Assembly: GCF_014207955.1 (NCBI RefSeq)
Contig: NZ_JACHLK010000013.1
Span: 62,001 to 126,000, forward strand
Source: Acidovorax soli
GTDB taxonomy: Bacteria > Pseudomonadota > Gammaproteobacteria > Burkholderiales > Burkholderiaceae_C
Length of the DNA: 64,000 nucleotides
Direction: 5' to 3'
The notes under the pieces are model-generated. The model saw only the letters and a list, made by a program, of their open reading frames with translations. It was not told where the DNA came from and did not search any database. Made by a program: the position numbers and the translations under genes. Each line of letters opens with the position of its first letter. Within the stretch, counting starts at the first letter, position 1. Below, in pieces: positions 1 to 8,103 of this stretch.

Positions 1-587
1 TGGGCGCCGCGCACGCGCACCGTGTCGTCGGCCGGCAGCGGCTGGCCATCGCGGCTGACCACGAAGCCGGCGGTGTTCTTGGCCAGGGTGGCGGCCTCGG
101 GCTTGACCAGTTTGAGCCGGTCCACGGGCTGCAGGTCGGCCTCGCCCTCGGGCTGCACCGACACCGTGCCGTTCTCCGAGATCGCCACGCGCACATGGGC
201 CGGCAGCACGATGGGGCCGCCGTCGCCGAGCACGGGGCGGCCGTTGAGCATGAGGGCACCGTTGGCGTCCACCACGAAGGCGCCGTTGCGCGTATAGCCC
301 TCGCCATCGCCCAAAGCCACGGCGAAGAAGCCATCGCCCGAGACCGCGGCATCGAGGTCGCGCCCGGTGGCGGTGAGGGTGCCCGAGCGCGTGGACACGG
401 CGTTCGCCTGCAGCTCGGCCAGGTGGCGTGCGCTGTAGCCATAGCCCTGCACGGACTGGCTGCGCGCCAGTTCCAGGTCGGCGCGAAAGCCGTTGGTTGC
501 GGCGTTGGCGAGGTTGTTCGCGCGCACCTGCTGCGCGTGCAGCGTGCGCTCGGCGCCGCTCATGGCGGAGTAGATCAGGGCGTCCAT
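1..587 (-). CDS. flgF: Flagellar proximal rod protein FlgF (3' end outside window)
   Basis: Reads leftward off the window edge, so only about 195 N-terminal residues are visible. The start MDALIYSAMSGAERTL and the following ANNLANAATNGFRADL are the conserved N-terminal helix and asparagine-rich motif of rod/hook axial proteins. The SGDGFFAV stretch is typical of FlgF/FlgG. It follows flgE by 12 bp in the order flgB-C-D-E-F, so it is the fifth gene of the rod/hook operon. FlgF forms part of the proximal rod and is exported by the flagellar type III apparatus. FlgG, which is longer and shares these motifs, is less likely given the position straight after flgE. Confidence 0.93.
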   Translation of the reverse strand, partial: MDALIYSAMSGAERTLHAQQVRANNLANAATNGFRADLELARSQSVQGYGYSARHLAELQANAVSTRSGTLTATGRDLDAAVSGDGFFAVALGDGEGYTRNGAFVVDANGALMLNGRPVLGDGGPIVLPAHVRVAISENGTVSVQPEGEADLQPVDRLKLVKPEAATLAKNTAGFVVSRDGQPLPADDTVRVRGA

Positions 588-599
588 GGCGCGTCAGCC

Positions 600-1790
600 T
601 CAGATGGCCTGCATCAGCGATTGCATCATCTCGTTCTCGGTCGAGATGACCTTGGTGTTGGCCTGGTAGTTGCGCTGCGAGGACATCAGGCTCACCAGCT
701 CCGAGGTCATGTCCACGTTGGACTGCTCAATGGCGCCCACGGTGAGGTCACCGGTCATGCCCGTGCCGGGCGTGAAATACAGCGCGTTGCCCGAGCCCAC
801 CGAGGTGGTCCAACTGGTGTCGCTCACGGCCGTGAGCGCGCTTTCGTTGGGGAAGGTGGCCAGCGCGATCTTGCCCACGCTCTGCTTCTGGCCGTTGCTG
901 TACTGGGCCACGACGGAGCCGTCCTTGGCCAGCTCCACCCCCGTCAGCGTGCCCGAGGCATAGCCGTCGGTGGAGTTCACCGTGGTTGTCGTGTCGCCCG
1001 CGTACTGGGTGGTGCCGGCGTAGTTGATGGTGATGTTCAGGTCCTGCGCCGCGGGCATCAGGGTGATCACCGGCACGGTGGCCGACGCCGGGCTGGTGAG
1101 CTGGCCGTCGGGGCCGAAGGTCAGGTTGGGCAGCGCTGCGGGGGCACCACCGTCCACCGTGTAGTGCACATCGATCTGGCCCGGCGTGGCCGACTTGACG
1201 AAGTATTGCGTGACCGTGTGCTGGGCGCCCAGCGAGTCGTACACCACGGAGACCATGGAGCTGTTGTAGGAGAGTGGGTCGGCCGGGGCGAAGGGCGCCA
1301 CGGCGGGCACGGTCCAGTCGGACGAGAGGTTGCCCACGTACTTGATCTGCGTGCTGGCCTGTGCCGGCACCTGGCCCGTGGGCACGGTGATATCGCCAAA
1401 GGCACCCAGGGTGGTCGTGCCCGGCACCATGGGGTAGCCCTGGACCTTGCGGCCCGAGGCGTCCACCAGGGCGCCGTTCTTGTCGGTGGAGAAGATGCCC
1501 ACGCGGGTGTACAGCAGGGCGCCCGCGCTGTCCTTGGTCACGAAGAAGCCCCGGCCCTGGATGCTGGCGTCCATGGCGCGGCCCGTGGTCAGCACGCCGC
1601 CGCCCACGTCGATGCTCTGCGTGAGCGAGCCGACCTGGGCGCCGATGGGCTGGGTGCCCGCGTACATCGAGGAGAAGTTGGCGCGGCTGGCCTTGAAGCC
1701 GAAGGTGCCGGAGTTGGCGATGTTGTTGCTGATGGTGTCCAGCGAGGTGTTGATGGCGTTGATACCGGACAGGGCGATTTCGAAGCTCAT
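600..1790 (-). CDS. flgE: Flagellar hook protein FlgE
   Basis: 396 residues. The start MSFEIALSGINAINTSLDTI is the hook-protein N terminus; the earlier in-frame start lacks homology and would overlap flgD. An AAGGA ribosome site lies just upstream of the chosen ATG. SSMYAGTQPIGAQVG and the C-terminal helix (QRNYQANTKVISTENEMMQS) are the conserved D0/D1 parts that form the tubular hook. The central region carries the FlgE-type beta domains. The protein assembles on the rod under the FlgD cap and its final length is set by FliK. It sits between flgD and flgF. Confidence 0.96.
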   Translation of the reverse strand: MSFEIALSGINAINTSLDTISNNIANSGTFGFKASRANFSSMYAGTQPIGAQVGSLTQSIDVGGGVLTTGRAMDASIQGRGFFVTKDSAGALLYTRVGIFSTDKNGALVDASGRKVQGYPMVPGTTTLGAFGDITVPTGQVPAQASTQIKYVGNLSSDWTVPAVAPFAPADPLSYNSSMVSVVYDSLGAQHTVTQYFVKSATPGQIDVHYTVDGGAPAALPNLTFGPDGQLTSPASATVPVITLMPAAQDLNITINYAGTTQYAGDTTTTVNSTDGYASGTLTGVELAKDGSVVAQYSNGQKQSVGKIALATFPNESALTAVSDTSWTTSVGSGNALYFTPGTGMTGDLTVGAIEQSNVDMTSELVSLMSSQRNYQANTKVISTENEMMQSLMQAI

Positions 1791-1806
1791 GGCGATTCCT
1801 TGGGGT

Positions 1807-2484
1807 TCAGGGGGTGGCGGTGGCGGGTTTGCCGTTGAACGCGGTGATGAGGCCCGGCTGGACCTGGTCGGCGCCGGCAACGGTCAGCAGGGCGCTGCCA
1901 CTGCCGGTCAGGCGCACGTTGGTGAGCTCGCCGGTGACCTCGATGGCAGGGGCTTCCTGGGTGCTGGTCTCCACCTGCACGCCGTACTTGCCGGGTGCCA
2001 GGCCGAGTGCGGTGGGGTCGAGCGTGTACTTCACGTCGCCCGTGTTGTGCGTGCCCAGCTCCACGCGGTGCCTGGCACCATCGCTGCCGGTGAGCACCAG
2101 CGTGGTCTGCGCGCTGTTGCTGTTCAGGTGGAAGCCGAGCGCAATGGGCTGGCCATTCACGGCCAGGGTGTCGGTCTGCACGGTCACCGAGGAGCCGACC
2201 TGCGAGCCCAGGGTCAGCATCTGCGTGCTGGCCATGAGGCTGGCAGCGGTCGTGCCCTGCTCGGTGAGTTTCTGCAGCGCCTCCATCTGGCTCAGCTGGG
2301 TCAGCTGGCCCACGAATTCGCTCGGGTCGGTGGGCTCCAGCGGGTTCTGGTTGCGGATCTGGGCCACCAGCAGCTTGACGAACAGGTCGGAGACCGAGCC
2401 GCCACCGCCCAGCGCGCTGGAGATGGCATTGCTGCCGGTCGCGCCACTGCCCTGGGTTGCGGAAGATGTCGAATTGGTTTCCAT
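1807..2484 (-). CDS. flgD: Flagellar hook-capping protein FlgD
   Basis: 225 residues, the usual length. The N-terminal block around residues 30-80 contains DLFVKLLVAQIRNQNPLEP followed by EFVGQLTQLSQMEAL, the diagnostic FlgD signature. The rest is the FlgD tudor-like/Ig-like region. FlgD is a scaffold that caps the growing hook, directs FlgE polymerisation and is later replaced by hook-filament junction proteins. The gene lies 16 bp before flgE and 3 bp after flgC in the same operon. Confidence 0.95.
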   Translation of the reverse strand: METNSTSSATQGSGATGSNAISSALGGGGSVSDLFVKLLVAQIRNQNPLEPTDPSEFVGQLTQLSQMEALQKLTEQGTTAASLMASTQMLTLGSQVGSSVTVQTDTLAVNGQPIALGFHLNSNSAQTTLVLTGSDGARHRVELGTHNTGDVKYTLDPTALGLAPGKYGVQVETSTQEAPAIEVTGELTNVRLTGSGSALLTVAGADQVQPGLITAFNGKPATATP

Positions 2485-2487
2485 GGA

Positions 2488-2907
2488 TCAGCCCTCACCC
2501 AGGCGCAGCAGGGAGTTCTGCATGGCCTTGACGCGGCCCAGTACCTCCACATTGGTTTCGAAGGCGCGCGATGCCGACAGCATGTCGGTCATCTCGGCCA
2601 CGGAGTTGACGTTCGAATAGAACACCTCGCCGGAGGCGTTGGCCAGCGGGTTGCCGGGCTCATAGACCTTGCGCGCGGGTTCGGTGCTCTCGATCACGTC
2701 GAGCACCTGCACGCGGGCGCCGGCCACCTGGCCGTCCGCGCCGGGCTGGGCGATGGCTGAGAACACGGGCTTGCGCGCGCGGTAGACGCCGGCCTCGGTG
2801 CCCGCGGCCGACTGGGCGTTGGCGAGGTTGCTGGAGATGGTGTTCATGCGCACGGTCTGGGCCGTCATGGCCGAGCCGGCGATCTGGGCGATGCTGCGAA
2901 AGGCCAT
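2488..2907 (-). CDS. flgC: Flagellar proximal rod protein FlgC
   Basis: 139 residues. It starts MAFRSIAQIAGSAMTAQTVR and carries the axial-protein motif MNTISSNLANAQS, followed by a typical YRARKPVF segment and a C-terminal heptad helix (MTDMLSASRAFETNVEVLGR). This matches FlgC in both length and motifs. It is a rod subunit exported early in assembly, between FliE/FlgB and FlgF. It is tightly linked to flgB (3 bp gap) and flgD. Confidence 0.95.
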   Translation of the reverse strand: MAFRSIAQIAGSAMTAQTVRMNTISSNLANAQSAAGTEAGVYRARKPVFSAIAQPGADGQVAGARVQVLDVIESTEPARKVYEPGNPLANASGEVFYSNVNSVAEMTDMLSASRAFETNVEVLGRVKAMQNSLLRLGEG

Positions 2908-2910
2908 GGC

Positions 2911-3273
2911 TTACTGCCCCGCGATGGCCTTGGCCAGGCCCTTGAGCTTCATGTTGGTGAAGGTCAGGCTGGTCTGGAAGTCGGATGCGTTCTGCGAGAA
3001 CAGCGACTGCTCCACACCGAGCTCGACGGTGTTGCCGTCCTGCGAGGGGTGGTTGGGCACGCGGTAGAGCAGATCGCCATCGCCCGTGTCGAGCGCGAGG
3101 GGCCCTTCGCCGGCCTGGCGCTGGCCCAGGGATGCAGCGAAGTCGATGTCGCGCGCCTGGTAGCCCGGCGTGCTCTCGTTGGCCAGGTTCGAGGCGATGA
3201 TTTTGGTACGATCCGCCCGCAACCGCAGGGCATCGGCGTGCACGCCCAAGGCCTTGTCAAAGTGAATTCCCAT
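2911..3273 (-). CDS. flgB: Flagellar proximal rod protein FlgB
   Basis: 120 residues from the start MGIHFDKALGVHADAL. A longer in-frame start 13 codons upstream exists, but it would overlap the divergent flgA start, and an AGAGGAT ribosome site precedes the chosen ATG. LRADRTKIIASNLANESTPG is the classic FlgB axial motif, and YQARDIDF follows. FlgB is the rod subunit next to FliE. The gene heads flgBCDEF and is only 18 bp from the flgA start codon, so its promoter must lie inside flgA coding sequence. Confidence 0.95.
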   Translation of the reverse strand: MGIHFDKALGVHADALRLRADRTKIIASNLANESTPGYQARDIDFAASLGQRQAGEGPLALDTGDGDLLYRVPNHPSQDGNTVELGVEQSLFSQNASDFQTSLTFTNMKLKGLAKAIAGQ

Positions 3274-3291
3274 GTTGATCCTCTTCTTCTG

Positions 3292-4053
3292 ATGTCCATC
3301 AAGAACGTTCATGGCCGCTGGTGGGCCGGGGCCGCATGTGCGGGGCTGCTGTGGGGGCCTTTGGCCCTGTCTGCCGCGCCCCTGTCGGCACCGGCGCAGC
3401 GCGTGGAGGCCGCGGCACGCCAGTGGCTGGCCGAGCAGGCCACGGTCAAGGGGCTGGTGGCTCCCCAGTTCGAGCTCAGCCTGGTCGAACGCGGCGGCAC
3501 CGCGCCGGCTGCGGCGTGCGCCCAGGCGGTGGCCGTGGAGGCCGTGGAAACGCGGTACCTGAGCCGCATGCGCTTTGCCGCCACCTGCCCGGGCAGTGCG
3601 GGCTGGCAGCGCGAATGGATCGTGCGGGCCGATGTGTCCGCGCTCGTGGTCGTGGCGGCGGCACCGGTGCAGGCCAACCGGGCCATGGCCGAGGCCGATC
3701 TGGCGCAGGAGCGGCGCACCCTGGTTGACATGGCCGATGCCTTGCCGTCGATCGATGCGGCCGTCGGCCAGGCCAGCACGCGTGCACTGCGCAGCGGCCA
3801 GGTGGTGTCGCCGCGCTGGCTGGTCCAGCCCTTGCTGCTCAAGCGCGGCGACAGCGTGAGCATCGTTGCGCGCAACGGCCTCATCGAAGTCCAGGTGCCC
3901 GGCGAGGCGCTGGAGCCGGGCCGGCGCGACCAGGTCGTGCGCGTGCGCAACACCGGCACGGGCAAGGTGATCCGCGCGCGCGTCATCGAGGCAGGGGTGG
4001 TGGAGCCGGAGAGCATGGGGCAGCAGTCCATGGGCGATCAGTCCCGCGACTGA
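3292..4053 (+). CDS. flgA: Flagellar P-ring assembly chaperone FlgA
   Basis: 253 residues starting MSIKNVHGRWW, with a signal peptide (hydrophobic AACAGLLWGPLALSAAP) for export to the periplasm. The C-terminal half carries the SAF-type fold typical of FlgA (QPLLLKRGDSVSIVARNG). FlgA assists FlgI polymerisation into the P ring around the rod. Longer upstream starts in this frame would run across flgB and are rejected. It is divergent from flgBCDEF and convergent with flgJ. Its TGA lies in the 16-bp palindrome that also holds the flgJ stop, so the two genes overlap by 16 bp. Confidence 0.92.
   Translation: MSIKNVHGRWWAGAACAGLLWGPLALSAAPLSAPAQRVEAAARQWLAEQATVKGLVAPQFELSLVERGGTAPAAACAQAVAVEAVETRYLSRMRFAATCPGSAGWQREWIVRADVSALVVVAAAPVQANRAMAEADLAQERRTLVDMADALPSIDAAVGQASTRALRSGQVVSPRWLVQPLLLKRGDSVSIVARNGLIEVQVPGEALEPGRRDQVVRVRNTGTGKVIRARVIEAGVVEPESMGQQSMGDQSRD
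4038..4053. other. 16-bp palindrome shared by the flgA and flgJ stop codons
   Basis: The sequence tcagtcccgcgactga has 6-bp arms (TCAGTC/GACTGA) around CCGC. Its last three bases are the TGA of flgA and its first three are the TGA of flgJ on the other strand. Both proteins consequently end in QSRD. It may act as a small bidirectional hairpin, but there is no T tract, so terminator function is only inferred. Confidence 0.6.
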
Positions 4054-4751
4054 ATCTGTTCGGCCAGGCGCACGAGCTTGGCCGCGTAGCCCGGGTCGGT
4101 GGCGTAGCCGCCGCGCGCCAGGCCCTGGGCGAAGGCCTGGGCGTCGGCACCGGTGTTGAGCGCGGCGCGGTAGCGCGGGCTGCCTTGCAGCAGGCGCGCA
4201 TAGTCGCCAAAGGCGCTGGCGTAGTCGGGATAGCTGCGGAAGGCCTCGGTCTTCTTGAGCGCCGTGCCGTCCTCGTACTCGGTGGTCAGCGCCTCGGCGC
4301 GTGCGCCCTGCCAGCCGCCCTGGGCCTTGAGGCCGAACAGGTTGTGGGTGTTCTGGCCTGCGGCATCGCGCAGCGGCTGCTGGCCCCAGCCCGATTCCAG
4401 CGCCGCATGGGCCGACACCAGATCGGCAGAAACCCCCAGGGTCTGGGCTGCCTGTCGGGCCCAGGGGGCGATGCTGGCCAGGAACTCCTGCTGCTGTGCG
4501 CCCAGGGACGGCGGGGCGCTGCCCGCCACCGCTGGTGCCGAGGCCTGCGCGCGGTGCACCCAGGCTTCGGGGCGCATGGCGGGCAGGGCGTCACCGGGCC
4601 AGCCCTGCTCGATCACCCGCTGTACCTCGGCATGGGCCTGGCGGAACACGGCCGCGAAGGGGCCACCCTGGCCCTGGCCTTGCGCGGGCAGGAGCGGCTG
4701 CGCCACGGCAGGCATGGCGATGCGCGCCAGCGTGGTGTCAGGCCTGAGCAT
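4038..4751 (-). CDS. flgJ: FlgJ-like peptidoglycan hydrolase (glucosaminidase domain, no rod-binding domain)
   Basis: 237 residues. Residues ~88-235 form a GH73-type glucosaminidase domain: AALESGWGQ contains the likely catalytic acid (Glu119), then HNLFGLKA, YPDYASAFGDYARLL and the C-terminal repeat GYAAKLVRLAEQI. The first ~85 residues are Pro/Ala/Gln-rich and do not look like the usual N-terminal rod-capping domain of FlgJ. The protein may therefore only open the cell wall for the rod, with rod capping done by another protein outside the window. It overlaps flgN by 14 bp and flgA by 16 bp (convergent). There is no clear signal peptide, which fits export through the flagellar machine. Confidence 0.85.
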   Translation of the reverse strand: MLRPDTTLARIAMPAVAQPLLPAQGQGQGGPFAAVFRQAHAEVQRVIEQGWPGDALPAMRPEAWVHRAQASAPAVAGSAPPSLGAQQQEFLASIAPWARQAAQTLGVSADLVSAHAALESGWGQQPLRDAAGQNTHNLFGLKAQGGWQGARAEALTTEYEDGTALKKTEAFRSYPDYASAFGDYARLLQGSPRYRAALNTGADAQAFAQGLARGGYATDPGYAAKLVRLAEQIQSRD

Positions 4752-5166
4752 AGGTGTCTTCTTCCTTGCCGCGCAGCACGCGCTGCAGGATGGCCTGCTG
4801 GTCGGTCATCAGGCGGCCGTTGCGGCTGTTGCGCTCCTTGCAGTCGCGCACCAGCTGCTCCAGTGCCTGGCTGCGTGTGCGGACCACGCCGCGCGTGGCG
4901 GGCGGCAGGCGCTCGATCAGCGCGTCCAGCGTGGCCGGGCTCTGCGGCGACAGCAACTGCACGAGCAGCGCACTGCGGCGCTCGCGGCGCTGGTCCAGCT
5001 CGGCCACCAGGGCCAGGATGCGCTCGTTCAACTCCAGCAGGCCGGCACTGTCGTGCCGCAGCGCGGCCGTGAACTGCTCCTGCAGCAGCGCCTGGAGGCT
5101 GCGGTAGCGCTGCAGGTCGGCGTCCATGTCGGCCACGAACTGCGGCAGAAGGCCGGGCCGGCTCAT
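4738..5166 (-). CDS. flgN: FlgN-like flagellar export chaperone
   Basis: 142 residues, mostly helical and rich in Leu, Gln, Arg and Glu, the expected profile of FlgN, the cytoplasmic chaperone for hook-filament junction proteins FlgK/FlgL. The motif GRLMTDQQAILQRVLRG near the C terminus resembles the FlgN tail. The start MSRPGLL overlaps the flgM stop by 4 bp (ATGA). The flgM-flgN pairing strongly supports the call; sequence similarity alone is modest, as usual for this family. Confidence 0.85.
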   Translation of the reverse strand: MSRPGLLPQFVADMDADLQRYRSLQALLQEQFTAALRHDSAGLLELNERILALVAELDQRRERRSALLVQLLSPQSPATLDALIERLPPATRGVVRTRSQALEQLVRDCKERNSRNGRLMTDQQAILQRVLRGKEEDTYAQA

Positions 5167-5438
5167 TCGCGCCCTCCGTGGTAGCGCGTGATCAGCCCCG
5201 CGAGCTTGCCCGCGTCAAAGCGGATCTCGCCGCGTGCCAGCGCATCGCGCACGGCGGCGACCTTGGCCTCATCGATCTCGGGCAGGGCGCGCAGGGCGGA
5301 CTGGGCCGCCTCGAGCACGCCCGAGGCACGCGTGGGTTCATCGGGCGAAGCGGCGGCCTGCGCGGGGGCCGCGGCGCTGGTGTCTGCCACGGGCGCGGCG
5401 GCGGGCAGTGCGGTGATGCCGGTGGAGGTGATTTTCAT
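5163..5438 (-). CDS. flgM: Anti-sigma-28 factor FlgM
   Basis: 91 residues starting MKITSTGI. The N-terminal half is Ala/Pro-rich and probably disordered. The C-terminal half (LPEIDEAKVAAVRDALARG, then IRFDAGKLAGLI) is the sigma-binding helix pair of FlgM. It holds FliA inactive until the hook is complete and FlgM is exported. The frame stays open far upstream across motB, but only this last segment has FlgM features. It lies 32 bp after motB and overlaps flgN by 4 bp. Confidence 0.92.
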   Translation of the reverse strand: MKITSTGITALPAAAPVADTSAAAPAQAAASPDEPTRASGVLEAAQSALRALPEIDEAKVAAVRDALARGEIRFDAGKLAGLITRYHGGRE

Positions 5439-5470
5439 GCGGGGGCCTCGGATTCTGGTTTCCATGGCGT

Positions 5471-6460
5471 TCAGCGGGCGGTCAGGGTTTCGCGCAGCGC
5501 CGTCAGGGACTCGCGGTTCGGCACGGTGGAGTCCACGCCGGGCAGCAGGGGCGTCACCGTTTCGGGGGCTCCGAACATGGCCGCCATGTGGCGTGCATGC
5601 TCGGTCGTGAGGACCAGCAGCTCGATGCGGCGGTTGGTGTCGGCCTTGGGGTCCTTGGTGTCGAAGGGCGCGCGGTCGGCCATGCCCACGGTCTGCAGCG
5701 TGGTGCCGGCGGGCATGCCGCCGGCCAGCAGGTGGTAGCGCGCTGCGATGGCGCGGTTGTTGGACAGCGTCCAGTTCGAGACCGGGCCCATGTCGCCATC
5801 GGCGTAGGGCAGGGAGTCGGTGTGGCCCACGACGATGATCTGGTTTTCCATCTGCGCGAACACCGGGCCCATCTTGCGCAGCAGGCGGCGAAAGCGCTCG
5901 GTGGGGACCACGCTGCCGCGCTCGAACATGCCCTGCTTGTCGGTGTCGTGCAGCATCACGCGCAGGCCGAAGGGCGTGATGATGGCCTGCAGGTTGTTGG
6001 CCAGGCCGGCGTCCTCGCTCATGCGCATGAGGATGGCCGCCAGCTGCCGCAGGTCGGCCGCCGTGTCGTAGCGCACCGGGGCCGCGCCGGGCTGCAGGCC
6101 CTGGCCGCCGTTGGTGAAGGCCTGGCGGGGCTGGCGTACCACGCCCTGTGCAGGCACGGGCTCGCGCGGGATCAGGCTGCCCTGGGCCGTGGTGAAGGTG
6201 TGGATCTTGTGGCCCGCGCCTTCGTCGAACATCTTGCCGCCCGTGGTGCGCAGGATCTCCTCGCTGCGCTCGGCGTTGCGCGAGGCCAGCAGCCACAGCA
6301 CCAGGAACAGGCACAGCAGGGCCAGGCAGAAGTCGGCGAAGGCCACCTTCCAGGCGCCCCCGTGGGCCTCGTCGTGCGCCTTGCGCGAGACGCGCTTGAC
6401 GACGGTCGGGTGGTGGCCGTCGCCCTTGCCGGCCTTGCTGGCGTTGCCATCAGCTTGCAC
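5471..6460 (-). CDS. motB: Flagellar stator protein MotB (LafU-type position)
   Basis: 329 residues. A short basic cytoplasmic N terminus leads into one membrane helix (AWKVAFADFCLALLCLFLVL) whose Asp43 matches the proton-binding Asp32 of E. coli MotB. The C-terminal OmpA-like domain (IIVVGHTDSLPY, then NWTLSNNRA and NRRIELLV) binds peptidoglycan and anchors the stator. The channel aspartate and flanking residues suggest a proton rather than sodium motor, but that is inference. It overlaps motA by 11 bp and closes the fliDSTKLA-motAB run, as lafU does in lateral systems. Confidence 0.94.
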   Translation of the reverse strand: MQADGNASKAGKGDGHHPTVVKRVSRKAHDEAHGGAWKVAFADFCLALLCLFLVLWLLASRNAERSEEILRTTGGKMFDEGAGHKIHTFTTAQGSLIPREPVPAQGVVRQPRQAFTNGGQGLQPGAAPVRYDTAADLRQLAAILMRMSEDAGLANNLQAIITPFGLRVMLHDTDKQGMFERGSVVPTERFRRLLRKMGPVFAQMENQIIVVGHTDSLPYADGDMGPVSNWTLSNNRAIAARYHLLAGGMPAGTTLQTVGMADRAPFDTKDPKADTNRRIELLVLTTEHARHMAAMFGAPETVTPLLPGVDSTVPNRESLTALRETLTAR

Positions 6461-7352
6461 GGCGTTCTCCGGGCGTGCGGTCGGCGGCGTCCGCGTTCTG
6501 CATGTTGTCGATCCAGCTTTCGAGCAGTGCGAAGCTGGGCTTGATGTTCAGCTGTACGAGGCGGCGGCCGGCGTCGATGGCCAGCAGCGGCGGCTTGCCC
6601 GAGACATGGGTCACGAGCACCACCTTGACCGATTCCAGCGCGGCCAGCTCCTCGTGCACGATCTGCTTCATCATGTTCGCCAGTGGGTCGAACAGCGCAT
6701 AGCAAAAGAAGATGCCGATGAAGGTGCCGACCATGGCCGCGGCCACCATCACCGCGATCTCGGCCGTGCCGGCGCCGTCGGCGACCGAGCTCATCGCCAT
6801 CACGATGCCCAGCACCGCGGCCAGGATGCCGAAGCCCGGCATGGCTTCGGCGATCTTGCCCAGCGATTTGGCGGGCTGCGACAGCTCCTCGTAGATCGCC
6901 TCCAGCTCCTGCTCCAGCACACCCTCCAGCTCGTGGGCGTTGATCTTGCCCATGGCCATCAGGCGGAAGTTGTCGACGATGAAGTGCAGCAGCTTGGGCT
7001 CTTCGAGGATCAGGGGGTAGCGCTGGAACAGCTCGCTCTCGTGGGGCGCCTCGACGTGGGCGTCCAGGGCCTTGAGGCCTCCGGCAGCGGTCTGCAGCAG
7101 CTCGTACATCAGCAGCAGCAGCTGGCGCTGGAACTCCTCGCCGGGCTTCTTGCGGCCCACCACCTTCTTGAGCTGCAGCACCATTTCCGAGAGCACATGC
7201 TTGGGGTTGCCCAGCACGATGGCCCCCAGGCCTGCCCCCAGGATGATCAGCAGCTCCACCGGCTGCCAGATGACCTTGAAGCTGCCGCCGTGCAGCATGA
7301 AGCCGCCGAACACGCAGCCTAGAACGATGATGATGCCGACAAGGGCTTGCAT
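6450..7352 (-). CDS. motA: Flagellar stator protein MotA (LafT-type position)
   Basis: 300 residues with four membrane segments: two near the N terminus (ALVGIIIVLGCVFGGFML, then a helix starting PVELLIILGAGLGAIVLG), and two after residue ~165 (GFGILAAVLGIVMAMSSV and VGTFIGIFFCYALFDPLA). The large cytoplasmic loop between them holds the charged residues that contact FliG. The PGFGILAAVLG motif with its conserved prolines is typical of MotA. It sits 22 bp downstream of fliA and overlaps motB, in the same order as lafS-lafT-lafU. Confidence 0.94.
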   Translation of the reverse strand: MQALVGIIIVLGCVFGGFMLHGGSFKVIWQPVELLIILGAGLGAIVLGNPKHVLSEMVLQLKKVVGRKKPGEEFQRQLLLLMYELLQTAAGGLKALDAHVEAPHESELFQRYPLILEEPKLLHFIVDNFRLMAMGKINAHELEGVLEQELEAIYEELSQPAKSLGKIAEAMPGFGILAAVLGIVMAMSSVADGAGTAEIAVMVAAAMVGTFIGIFFCYALFDPLANMMKQIVHEELAALESVKVVLVTHVSGKPPLLAIDAGRRLVQLNIKPSFALLESWIDNMQNADAADRTPGERRAS

Positions 7353-7374
7353 GGGATGGGTCTTCTCGGTGGGG

Positions 7375-8094
7375 TCAGGCGTCCTGCAGGAAGGCTTTCA
7401 TCTTCCGCAGGGCGCCCTTGTTGATCTGGCACACGCGTGCGTCGGTGAGTTCGAGCACGGCGGCGATTTCCTTGAGGCTGAGATCGAACTCGTAGTACAG
7501 CTGGACCACGCGCTGCTCGCGTTCATCGAGCGTGCCCAGGGCCTGCTCCAGGCTGCGGCGGTCCATCAGGGCCTCTTCGGGGCTCAGGCTGGCCGAAGGC
7601 ATGTGGGTGAGTTCCTGCAGGATCTCGTCGAAGCTCACGAGCATCTCGGCGTTTTCCGCCAGGCGGTACTCCTGCAGCTCGGCGGCCGAGATGTTCAGCG
7701 CGGCCATGATGTCGCTGTCGCTGGGCGCACGGCCCAGGCGGCGCGTGAGGGCGCGCACGGCATCGCGCATGCGGTGGCTGTCCTGGCGCACGGAGCGCGG
7801 GCGCCAGTCCTGGCGGCGCAGCTCGTCGAGGATGGAGCCGCGGATGCGGATCGAGGCATAGGAGCCGAACTTCCCGTCAGGCGCTCCGCCATAGCGGCGC
7901 AACGCGTCGAGCAGGCCCAGAAGGCCGATCTGTTCCATGTCCTCGCGGTCCACGGCCGCGCCGATCTGCGACGTCAGCTGGCGCACGATCCGCTTGACCA
8001 GCGGGACGTAGGCCAGCAGATGGCGCTGCTCATCGGCGGCGCTGCAGGTGGCAGCGGCGCCGTGAACTTCGGCATAACCCGTGTACATGTCCAT
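7375..8094 (-). CDS. fliA: Flagellar sigma-28 factor FliA (LafS-type position)
   Basis: 239 residues. The sigma-70 family regions are in order: region 2 (VKRIVRQLTSQIGAAVDRED, then MEQIGLLGLLDALRRYG and FGSYASIRIRGSILDELR), region 3, and region 4 (ALGTLDEREQRVVQLYYEFD, then SLKEIAAVLELTDARVCQIN). These are close to FliA. It directs RNA polymerase to late flagellar promoters and is held by FlgM encoded downstream in the same run. Lying between fliL and motA is unusual for primary flagellar loci and matches lafF-lafS-lafT. Confidence 0.94.
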   Translation of the reverse strand: MDMYTGYAEVHGAAATCSAADEQRHLLAYVPLVKRIVRQLTSQIGAAVDREDMEQIGLLGLLDALRRYGGAPDGKFGSYASIRIRGSILDELRRQDWRPRSVRQDSHRMRDAVRALTRRLGRAPSDSDIMAALNISAAELQEYRLAENAEMLVSFDEILQELTHMPSASLSPEEALMDRRSLEQALGTLDEREQRVVQLYYEFDLSLKEIAAVLELTDARVCQINKGALRKMKAFLQDA

Positions 8095-8103
8095 GGGGCG
8101 GGC

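Noticed and set aside
195..1838. Long plus-strand open frames opposite flgE and flgF
   Set aside because: They are His/Gly/Arg-rich mirror frames caused by high GC content; the minus strand carries clear flagellar proteins.
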